A stretch of 5,353 nucleotides of DNA from the NCBI GenBank assembly GCA_022572905.1, contig JACZUZ010000177.1, positions 1 through 5,353 of the forward strand, read 5' to 3'. Positions 1-4,646 of the stretch are shown piece by piece. The stretch is from Candidatus Zixiibacteriota bacterium. Its GTDB lineage: Bacteria; Zixibacteria; MSB-5A5; GN15; JACZUZ01. The notes beneath the pieces are model-generated. The model was not told the DNA's origin and made no database searches. It saw only the letters and a list, made by a program, of their open reading frames with translations. Each line of letters begins with the position of its first letter. Positions within the stretch are counted from its first letter, which is position 1. The translations under genes were made by a program, and so were the position numbers.

Positions 1-966
1 GTTTTCGCTTATAGGGCTTGTAGCGCTTGAGAAACTAAAATGAATTGCGCCGCCAACGCCGGGGGCTCCAAGATGAATATGTCCTTCGGTCGTGTTTTGA
101 GCGTCGTGGCAAACTGCGATATCAAGAGTACTCGCGTCCGCGCTTAATTCGCAAATACCTACTCCATTTGAGAATTTATCTGTTCCCGCTCCCGCGTCGG
201 CCTGGGCTTCATCCACTGTGAACGCAAATTTGACAGGCTCTCGAACAATTTGGCCCCGGATCTCTCCGGCGGGGACGAGTTTGGTGTGTAAGTTCACATA
301 CAGATTACCGGCCAGAAGATTAGTGACATCCATGGAACTTAGGGACCAGGTTTCTACAATCGGGTTTGTCGAGCTGGAAAAAGGGAATACCACCGACCCG
401 TTAGTGCATGCCGCTGCAAAATGAATGTGGCTACTTAGAATACTATCGTTCGGAATATCATGCCAGACATGGATCGAAAGCTCGCTTGAATCGGGACTCA
501 AGATGCAAACTCCCATTCCCATATGATCGCTTGCGGTACCAGCGCAGGCGTTGGCCTGTTTACCGTCGATGGTAAAAGCGAATCGTATCGGGTCAGGATC
601 AGGAGGTAGCGCCATGAAGATCGTGTCTTTCATGCTGAAGGGATGTACCAAGCAGAGATAGGGGAAAGGGCCAGGACCATCACCTGCTGTAAAGACAACA
701 TCAAAACTCATCCCCGACGTCAGTAAACCCGAATTCCAGGCTTTGGGTGACCCGCCATCAGAAGTAGTGGTATGTTGAATAAATCCGCCGGATACGTTTG
801 TCCAGCGAACTGTGTCTCCCGGAGACACAAGAGTCTTGGTGGGCGCAAAGAAAAAGCTACCTGCATTTACATGATGGATTGTGGAATGCGCAGATTGGCT
901 GGCGCAAATCGTAATAAGAACTCCGACAATCAATATTTTAGGGCTTAGGGAGAGAGGAACCTTCAT
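1..966 (-). CDS. Exported cupredoxin + two CHRD domain protein (3' end outside window)
   Basis: The frame is open on the minus strand for 322 codons from ATG at 966 to the window edge, so the C-terminus is missing. Residues 1-29 look like a signal peptide: K2 and K10, then a hydrophobic stretch ILIVGVLITI, with likely cleavage near A-H-S (27-29). Residues about 31-118 match a plastocyanin/azurin-like cupredoxin: VSPGDTVRW (47-55), H65, then YLCLVHPFSM (103-112). This gives probable type 1 copper ligands H65, C105, H108 and M112 (C-x2-H-x3-M). After a proline linker, residues about 127-243 form a CHRD domain with the typical ending LYVNLHTKLVPAGEIRGQI (222-240). A second CHRD domain starts near 246 and is cut by the window edge (HIHLGAPGVGG at 296-306). 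The role is probably an extracytoplasmic copper-binding or surface protein; electron transfer is possible but inferred only from the ligands. The start is supported by a Shine-Dalgarno site 7 nt upstream. The function of bacterial CHRD domains is largely unknown. Confidence 0.88.
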   Translation of the reverse strand, partial: MKVPLSLSPKILIVGVLITICASQSAHSTIHHVNAGSFFFAPTKTLVSPGDTVRWTNVSGGFIQHTTTSDGGSPKAWNSGLLTSGMSFDVVFTAGDGPGPFPYLCLVHPFSMKDTIFMALPPDPDPIRFAFTIDGKQANACAGTASDHMGMGVCILSPDSSELSIHVWHDIPNDSILSSHIHFAAACTNGSVVFPFSSSTNPIVETWSLSSMDVTNLLAGNLYVNLHTKLVPAGEIRGQIVREPVKFAFTVDEAQADAGAGTDKFSNGVGICELSADASTLDIAVCHDAQNTTEGHIHLGAPGVGGAIHFSFSSATSPISEN

Positions 967-973
967 CTTAGTG

Positions 974-979
974 TCTCCT
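974..979 (-). promoter_or_regulatory. Ribosome binding site of the cupredoxin-CHRD gene
   Basis: The minus strand reads AGGAGA with a 7-nt gap before the ATG at 966. This fixes the start codon, which also gives a normal signal peptide. A TATAAC at 990-985 lies too close to the start for a usual -10 box if the Shine-Dalgarno site is to be transcribed, and no matching -35 was found, so no promoter is called. Confidence 0.75.
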
Positions 980-985
980 ATGAGG

Positions 986-993
986 TTATAGCG
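986..993. repeat. Octamer TTATAGCG, copy 1 (before the cupredoxin-CHRD gene)
   Basis: TTATAGCG on the plus strand, CGCTATAA in the gene's direction, lies about 20 bp upstream of the ATG at 966. The same octamer lies just upstream of the other minus-strand secreted-protein gene. Its core, TATAGCG, occurs again in both arms of the 4457-4470 palindrome. It may be a shared promoter or regulator element, or chance. Confidence 0.3.
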
Positions 994-1195
994 AGTTTTT
1001 AATGTAAATGCTTATCAAGATCATATTTTACTATCAAAAATCACCTTGGTATTGAATAGCCAAACAGTGAATATTCTCCAAGTTGCGCTTTGTTTGCCAG
1101 TGCGGGCGGTTGGGTTCTCCCAAAATAGATTCTGAGAGATTTCCACGGCGAGTAGGGCCGTATATCTGTTTAGACCGGGCTCAAAAACAGAACCT

Positions 1196-1215
1196 CTTCG
1201 CCCAATTCGGCGAAG
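1196..1215. repeat. 7-bp hairpin with 6-nt loop
   Basis: CTTCGCC (1196-1202) is complementary to GGCGAAG (1209-1215), with loop CAATTC; a G-T pair (1195/1216) extends it. No T-run follows on the plus strand (GTGGTCTGAG), so it is not a standard intrinsic terminator. It may be a leftover of coding sequence or a structure in an untranslated leader. Confidence 0.45.
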
Positions 1216-1404
1216 GTGGTCTGAGAGTTAACATGAGTATAGAATCTCAATTCTGACCCATTTGTTCCCGGAACTTTCGTAATAATGAAACAATCGCCGG
1301 ATGACGACCATCTCGCTATTCTGACTCAAGTTGCGAAAGGAGGTATTTTTCTTTACAAGTTTATCGAAACTTCACATGAGCTGCATTATTCGTGAGCGTA
1401 ACCT

Positions 1405-1610
1405 CACCAACGCTAAGGGTATAGGCCTGGACACCTTAAGTAACATTTGAAGCGCTCCAGGTTAGCCTGATGGTATCTGAAATTGGAGTGTCAGAGAACT
1501 GGCTCTCCGGTCGCTTTCATCATATACAAACTCACCCATCCGGCAAGAGATAATTAGTGGGCTGGAATACGATTTCCGTACGCGCAGGAGCTAAACTACT
1601 CTTCTAAATC
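1405..1610 (+). pseudogene. Possible remnant of a fibronectin type III-like coding sequence
   Basis: No frame is open throughout, but the pieces read in order like an FnIII domain of the kind common in secreted proteins of these lineages. At about 1435-1461 the frame gives T-L-S-N-I-stop-S-A-P-G, resembling the usual 'TLSWSAPG' with the Trp codon changed to TGA; a TAG and then P-D-G follow. Near 1510-1535 another frame gives VAFIIYKLTHP, comparable to LVFHIYRRPG in the FnIII-like domain of the 3314-4252 gene. Near 1552-1583 a third frame gives ISGLEYDFRTR, comparable to IGQEYDYLIIAR in that same domain. The stop codons and frame changes fit an old, decayed copy. This is pattern reading by eye over short segments and could be chance. 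Confidence 0.3.
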
Positions 1611-1734
1611 TGCCGAGCTATAGAACATAGAATGGAAGAGTATAGTTGTGGCGTTTCATTTTGGATCGCTCTAATCTCATCTGATAAACGTCAATCTTTA
1701 GCAATCGACTCCAAAAACATACTGATCTAAGACG

Positions 1735-3015
1735 ATGTTCGCACGAGAATTAAGCAGAACCACAGCAGTGATGGTCTATGGCGGAACGTTTCTAATCTCC
1801 GCGCTTTCGTTTTTTACCACATTGAACGGGCTCGCAATAATTGTAAGCTATCCCCTGGCGATTATAGGCTCGCTGGGATTTCAGGGCGCGATGCTTGGAA
1901 TTGCCTGGAGTCTGATCAGGATCAAGAGAAACCGCATGACCTATGTGGTAGTGTTTGCCACTGCCGCTATATTCTCAATATTCTTCTCATACGCGAATTT
2001 CGACTCCAAATTACGCGAAAACACTCGATCAATGGATGCTCGAAACGCATTTGCGAAAGTAGGTCGTGAAGTAATTGAGGAGCGGTCATCGCTGGCAAAG
2101 AGGGCGAGACTGACCGGACAATACCAGCTTGACAGGCTGTCCCATTTGATAGAGCTGGAAGAAGAGCATGGTTGGGCGACACTGGTCGATGAAGGAAGTC
2201 AGGACCTGTTCGTTCAGTCAGTAATTGAAGGGGCTCGAAGAACTGTGAAAGCCTGGTCCGCTAACGAGGGTCGTGATTACCATCAGGGAAGCGGACGGGG
2301 AATTATCATAAATTATCTCGAGAGTAGGCGCGGTCAGTCGAGAATGCTCCTAAACAGAGTGAACGACTATGTCCAATGGGCCGACACAATTGCGACACGT
2401 GTGTCAGAACGTGATTCTGTAGCTGTTCAATTTGCCTACGTAAATCGTGTCGTAATTGATTTTCCCACAAGCGAAATCGAAATGATTCTGGGTCGGGAAT
2501 TACCAGAGCTAAAGGCCCTTCCTCAACCGGGAGAATTCGCAGAGAAAGCCACGAGCTCCCAGCACGCTCTCGCATTGGTCATCGAAGATCTCTTTAGCAT
2601 GAATCCTTTGGCTATCTTTTCGCTGGCTCTGGCGTTCGCCATTGATGCGATCATACTCTTAGTTGCCCTAGCCGGAAGCCGAGCGATATCCGACGTTGAT
2701 TCATCCGATTTCGCCCTGGAGCGAGTGGAGGAAGAGGCTATTAGTCGCTTGAAATCAGTTTCACTGGATAATCCGACTATTTTGAGCGAGCGTCTGGAAG
2801 AGAATCTAGCCAGTTATCGAATCGCCGCGCGTTACAGAGATCGCCTTTCTATTCTCAAAGATGAATCCAGAGCCCTGGAACAGGGAAAGCGAATTGTTAT
2901 TCCTAATTCCCGGGTAGCTATTTTGGAGTCCGACCTGGACTCGTCGGGTGAGAACAATCCTGGCTCCACTCAAAAAGACCGCTCATCAACCAAGATCATT
3001 ATTAAGTCGTCCTAA
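1735..3015 (+). CDS. Uncharacterised four-helix membrane protein with large periplasmic region
   Basis: This encodes 426 residues, and I do not recognise the family. Predicted membrane helices are about 11-31, 40-61, 68-86 and 291-314. Positive residues R4/R8 before helix 1 and the basic RIKRNR (62-67) between helices 2 and 3 put the N-terminus in the cytoplasm. Residues 87-290 would then be periplasmic and 315-426 cytoplasmic. The periplasmic part is mainly helical and charged, with a likely coiled-coil section around 100-145 (many E, R and L). The C-terminal tail has another helical stretch (325-385) and ends in a low-complexity Ser/Asp/Lys tail. No kinase, cyclase, peptidase or channel signature is visible. 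The topology resembles a sensor or a membrane scaffold, but no output domain is present. The ATG at 1735 is the first start after an in-frame stop at 1723 and has no clear Shine-Dalgarno site. The next in-frame ATG (residue 13) also lacks one and would shorten helix 1. The gene stands alone. Confidence 0.85.
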   Translation: MFARELSRTTAVMVYGGTFLISALSFFTTLNGLAIIVSYPLAIIGSLGFQGAMLGIAWSLIRIKRNRMTYVVVFATAAIFSIFFSYANFDSKLRENTRSMDARNAFAKVGREVIEERSSLAKRARLTGQYQLDRLSHLIELEEEHGWATLVDEGSQDLFVQSVIEGARRTVKAWSANEGRDYHQGSGRGIIINYLESRRGQSRMLLNRVNDYVQWADTIATRVSERDSVAVQFAYVNRVVIDFPTSEIEMILGRELPELKALPQPGEFAEKATSSQHALALVIEDLFSMNPLAIFSLALAFAIDAIILLVALAGSRAISDVDSSDFALERVEEEAISRLKSVSLDNPTILSERLEENLASYRIAARYRDRLSILKDESRALEQGKRIVIPNSRVAILESDLDSSGENNPGSTQKDRSSTKIIIKSS

Positions 3016-3067
3016 ACTCTGGTTGTTTCTGGTCTCCCCAATTTCCCGTCAATAGATTTTCTCAGTT

Positions 3068-3096
3068 TTGAAACCCATACTTCAAGTCGTTAGGAT
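3068..3096 (+). promoter_or_regulatory. Sigma70-type promoter driving the 3237 leader ORF
   Basis: TTGAAA (3068-3073, 5 of 6 against TTGACA) is followed after exactly 17 nt by TAGGAT (3091-3096, 4 of 6 against TATAAT). Transcription would start near 3103, giving a leader of about 130 nt before the ATG at 3237. The match and spacing are good. The only downstream reading frame is 18 codons long, which makes the site look orphaned. Confidence 0.5.
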
Positions 3097-3124
3097 GTGG
3101 AATTCATGCTCCATTTCTGAAAAT

Positions 3125-3149
3125 CCAGGAGCTCGGTCGGTCCTGTTTT
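3125..3149 (+). terminator. Possible weak terminator or leader hairpin after the membrane-protein gene
   Basis: CAGGA (3126-3130) pairs with TCCTG (3141-3145) around a 10-nt loop, and TTTT (3146-3149) follows directly. It lies about 110 nt after the stop of the 1735-3015 gene. The stem has only 5 bp and the T-run is short, so termination would be weak. It also lies downstream of the 3068 promoter, so it could instead act within that leader. Confidence 0.25.
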
Positions 3150-3210
3150 AGATTGCGGTGGCCGCCCAAACCGCATTACCAGGAAAACGCCGACTGGGTA
3201 GCAGTCCCAG
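3126..3210 (+). promoter_or_regulatory. Candidate structured 5' leader with competing hairpins
   Basis: Between the predicted transcription start near 3103 and the Shine-Dalgarno site there are three stem-forming segments. These are CAGGA/TCCTG (3126-3130 with 3141-3145), TGCGGT/ACCGCA (3154-3159 with 3170-3175), and a segment that can fold in two exclusive ways. In that last segment GACTG (3192-3196) can pair with CAGTC (3202-3206), or CTGGG (3194-3198) can pair with CCCAG (3206-3210). A choice between two overlapping stems just upstream of a ribosome binding site is what regulatory leaders often show. I could not match it to any known riboswitch consensus, including cyclic di-GMP-I. The stems are short and may be chance. 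Confidence 0.3.
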
Positions 3211-3223
3211 ATTTGAAATTTAC

Positions 3224-3229
3224 AGGAGG
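3224..3229 (+). promoter_or_regulatory. Strong Shine-Dalgarno site
   Basis: AGGAGG lies 7 nt before the ATG at 3237. An in-frame ATG at 3231 is too close to be used. This is the best ribosome binding site in the window, yet it serves only an 18-codon frame. Confidence 0.7.
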
Positions 3230-3236
3230 AATGAAC

Positions 3237-3293
3237 ATGCGAAAATTGGGTCTATTGGTCTTGATGGCGATGATCGAAATTGGAAGAAGTTAG
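3237..3293 (+). pseudogene. 18-codon signal-peptide start, probably the front end of a broken secreted-protein gene
   Basis: The frame reads MRKLGLLVLMAMIEIGRS and then TAG at 3291. The first 13 residues are a textbook signal-peptide opening (basic R2-K3, then a Leu/Met-rich hydrophobic run). After Ile13 the sequence turns polar and stops before any cleavage site. With a promoter at 3068-3096 and an optimal Shine-Dalgarno site, the simplest reading is that the start of an exported-protein gene was kept and its body lost, perhaps by recombination that brought in the convergent gene ending only 20 bp away at 3314. The alternative is a genuine short membrane or leader peptide. The choice cannot be made from this sequence alone. 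Confidence 0.5.
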
Positions 3294-3313
3294 GCTATGA
3301 GAGATTTCGCAGT

Positions 3314-4252
3314 TCAGGCGCCTGTTGACCCACAGACAGGTTCAGCGCCATCTTTGAAAATATAGTAGGCGAGCCAGACCGCGTCGCCGATTGAAAGAGT
3401 GTTGTCTCCGTTCGCGTCCGCCTCATCAACGCAAGGAGGCGCCGCTCCGTCTTTAAATATATAATTCACAATAAAGACCGCGTCCCCGATATTTACATCG
3501 CCGCCGTGATCCGCGTCGCCGGCTACAAGACAGCACACGGAGTTCCGTATCGCGCTGTGAATTGTTGAGCGAGGCGAAAAGAGCCCGCTGGAATTCCGGG
3601 CGATTATGAGATAATCATATTCCTGGCCGATAAGTAAGCCTGGGTCGAGAAATGCGCTGTCATCAATTCCAGAAGTTGTCAGGTCGCCCAGTGAGTCATC
3701 AATTCGAAAGAATGAGCCGTTTGATGATCCGGGGCGCCGGTAGATGTGAAATACCAGCCCGAGAGTATATTTCCATGATAGCTCCAATGATGTATCGGAG
3801 AGATATTGCGAGTTGATTTCGGTGACCAAGGAAGGCCAGACAACTGACACCAAACTCACATCTTCACGCTGAAATGAATTGTCGGGCATAATGCCCTCCA
3901 GGTGAAGTCCTTCTCCGTTGGACGTATTGTAAAAATAGTAGTCGTAGGCTCCACCCGAGGATTCGGACAAATAGTTTTGGAAATCGTCAAACCAATTCCC
4001 CTGGTCGTAACCAGAGCCATCGGAGAGATCAATCTTGATTTCTTCATCGCTATCATGAAGAAATCCGAAAAACGTAATCTCACCATTAGCCGGACTCGAA
4101 AGATTGCTATTCTTCACCTCTCCAAAAATCGTTCCTTGAGCCAATGATTCACCACTTAGTGAAAGGAAAACGCTCAGAAAAATCACAATGACCCTGAGGC
4201 CGAATAAAAATAAGGAGGTTGAGAAATAGTTTATGTGGGCGACGTAACTCAT
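3314..4252 (-). CDS. Secreted protein: unique N-domain, FnIII-like domain, C-terminal dockerin-like calcium-binding tail
   Basis: This encodes 312 residues. The N-terminus carries a long hydrophobic export signal (about 11-36) ending in S-L-A (36-38), with likely cleavage before Q39. Residues about 40-143 form a beta-rich domain (GTIFGEVKN, ANGEITFFGF, NWFDDFQNYL, YDYYFYNTSNGEGL) that I know only as an uncharacterised segment of similar secreted proteins. Residues about 144-236 look like an FnIII domain (SLELSW 155-160, FHIYRRPG 168-175, GQEYDYLIIARN 209-220). The tail has two dockerin type I-like repeats, each a 12-residue calcium loop plus helix: D246-D257 (DADHGGDVNIGD) and D279-D290 (DANGDNTLSIGD), each followed by YIFKDGA..PC. 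Loop 1 has Gly at position 5 where Asp is usual, so it may bind calcium more weakly. Cysteines are at 240, 241, 274 and 307. The start is uncertain: no Shine-Dalgarno site precedes the ATG, and a GTG at 4186 is an alternative with a shorter signal peptide. Confidence 0.85.
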   Translation of the reverse strand: MSYVAHINYFSTSLFLFGLRVIVIFLSVFLSLSGESLAQGTIFGEVKNSNLSSPANGEITFFGFLHDSDEEIKIDLSDGSGYDQGNWFDDFQNYLSESSGGAYDYYFYNTSNGEGLHLEGIMPDNSFQREDVSLVSVVWPSLVTEINSQYLSDTSLELSWKYTLGLVFHIYRRPGSSNGSFFRIDDSLGDLTTSGIDDSAFLDPGLLIGQEYDYLIIARNSSGLFSPRSTIHSAIRNSVCCLVAGDADHGGDVNIGDAVFIVNYIFKDGAAPPCVDEADANGDNTLSIGDAVWLAYYIFKDGAEPVCGSTGA

Positions 4253-4255
4253 TTA

Positions 4256-4261
4256 ATTATA
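4256..4261 (-). promoter_or_regulatory. Perfect TATAAT close to the start of the dockerin-tail gene
   Basis: The minus strand reads TATAAT only 3 nt before the ATG at 4252. No acceptable -35 lies 16-18 nt further upstream. If it is a real -10 box, transcription would begin within the first codons and the annotated ATG could not be used, which would favour the GTG at 4186. If the ATG is right, the match is chance in AT-rich DNA. Confidence 0.25.
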
Positions 4262-4264
4262 GCG
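4257..4264. repeat. Octamer TTATAGCG, copy 2 (before the dockerin-tail gene)
   Basis: This second copy of the octamer sits 5 bp upstream of the ATG at 4252 and overlaps the TATAAT at 4261-4256 (minus strand: CGCTATAATT). Its position relative to the start differs from copy 1 by about 15 bp, which weakens the case for a common -10 element unless the true start is downstream. Confidence 0.3.
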
Positions 4265-4428
4265 TATTAACAAATTTCCGACGAGAGATCAAGAAGAATA
4301 ATTGACGGCCATCCTTACATATTATCATTGTTATCGGCCAATTGGGCTGAGTAGGATATCATATCAATCGTGAATCCTCATGGGTTTATTTGGCAAAATT
4401 ATTTGAGCAAATAGCGAGTAAACGGTTG

Positions 4429-4445
4429 GTATACTACAAGTATAC
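4429..4445. repeat. Operator-like inverted repeat GTATACT-ACA-AGTATAC
   Basis: The two 7-bp arms match perfectly around a 3-bp centre; each arm also contains the palindrome GTATAC. Size and symmetry fit a dimeric repressor site. It lies about 113 bp upstream of the -35 of the 4558 promoter and 177 bp upstream of the 4252 start, too far to block either directly. TATACT (4430-4435) could also be a -10 box, but no properly spaced -35 precedes it. Confidence 0.45.
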
Positions 4446-4447
4446 GA

Positions 4448-4480
4448 CGTAGCAAAATATAGCGCTATATCTTCACTACG
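4448..4480. repeat. Nested inverted repeats with a perfect 14-bp palindrome
   Basis: ATATAGCGCTATAT (4457-4470) is a perfect 14-bp palindrome. It sits inside a second inverted repeat, CGTAG (4448-4452) and CTACG (4476-4480). Its centre is about 26.5 bp from the centre of the neighbouring 17-bp inverted repeat. A regulator binding site, a recombination site or a cruciform-prone element are all possible. No T-run follows, so it is not a terminator. Confidence 0.45.
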
Positions 4481-4557
4481 CAAGTGAGTTTTCAGCGTGA
4501 AATCAATTGTGGCCTCGCTGTCGCCTGGCATTGAAGCTCGCGAGAGCGGTAAAAATT

Positions 4558-4585
4558 TTGAAAGAGAACTAACTTAGATTATATT
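4558..4585 (+). promoter_or_regulatory. Sigma70-type promoter for the large secreted-protein gene
   Basis: TTGAAA (4558-4563, 5 of 6) and TATATT (4580-4585, 5 of 6) are separated by 16 nt, and the A/T run AAAAATTTT at 4551-4559 may act as an upstream element. Transcription would begin near 4592, leaving a leader of about 55 nt before the TTG at 4647. Confidence 0.55.
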
Positions 4586-4636
4586 CCCTCATGGCAGGGA
4601 TAATTTTAGGATCGACACTAAGTTCAATTTCAAAGT

Positions 4637-4642
4637 GGGAGA
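4637..4642 (+). promoter_or_regulatory. Ribosome binding site that decides a TTG start
   Basis: GGGAGA precedes the TTG at 4647 by 4 nt, or GGGAG by 5 nt. Spacing is slightly short but acceptable. The in-frame GTG at 4635 overlaps this motif and has no Shine-Dalgarno site of its own, so TTG is preferred. Confidence 0.5.
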
Positions 4643-4646
4643 AATC

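Larger units (their letters stand above)
967..1734. other. Long divergent intergenic region without a convincing gene
   Basis: This 768-bp gap separates the minus-strand cupredoxin-CHRD gene from the plus-strand membrane-protein gene. The longest plus-strand frame noted is an ATG ORF of 36 codons at 1285-1395, with no Shine-Dalgarno site and no recognised product; I do not call it a gene. A short hairpin lies at 1196-1215 and a small one at 1110-1123 (TTGGG/CCCAA). Part of the right half (1405-1610) resembles decayed coding DNA and is listed separately. The promoters of both flanking genes should lie here, but only weak matches were found. Confidence 0.6.
4253..4646. other. AT-rich divergent intergenic region with inverted repeats
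   Basis: These 394 bp lie between two divergent secreted-protein genes. They hold a promoter for the rightward gene (4558-4585), an inverted-repeat cluster (4429-4480), an 11-bp imperfect-centre palindrome GATATCATATC (4355-4365), CCAATTGG (4338-4345) and GCTCGCGAGAGC (4536-4547, a 4-bp stem around GCGA). No RNA gene or credible small protein was found. A 19-codon ATG frame at 4591-4650 has no ribosome binding site. Confidence 0.6.

Noticed and set aside
218..424. Plus-strand open frame of 68 codons
   Set aside because: It lies wholly antisense within the cupredoxin-CHRD coding region, whose protein shows clear domain motifs. No ribosome site or recognisable product.
1285..1395. 36-codon plus-strand ORF in the long gap
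   Set aside because: No ribosome binding site, no recognisable motif, and it lies next to sequence that looks like decayed coding DNA.
1967..2575. Minus-strand open frames at 1967-2182 and 2306-2575
   Set aside because: Antisense to the membrane-protein gene, with no start signals; composition is that of complement reading.
3151..3210. Cyclic di-GMP-I or cobalamin riboswitch
   Set aside because: Fragments such as CAAACC and GGTAGC look familiar, but the conserved core order and stems of these classes cannot be laid out here.
3315..3324. 10-bp palindrome CAGGCGCCTG over the stop codon of the dockerin-tail gene
   Set aside because: No extended stem or T-run on either strand; too short to call a terminator or recombination site.
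3902..4147. Plus-strand open frame of 81 codons and a minus-strand frame at 3856-4086
   Set aside because: Both are shadows of the dockerin-tail gene, which has the convincing domain order in its own frame.
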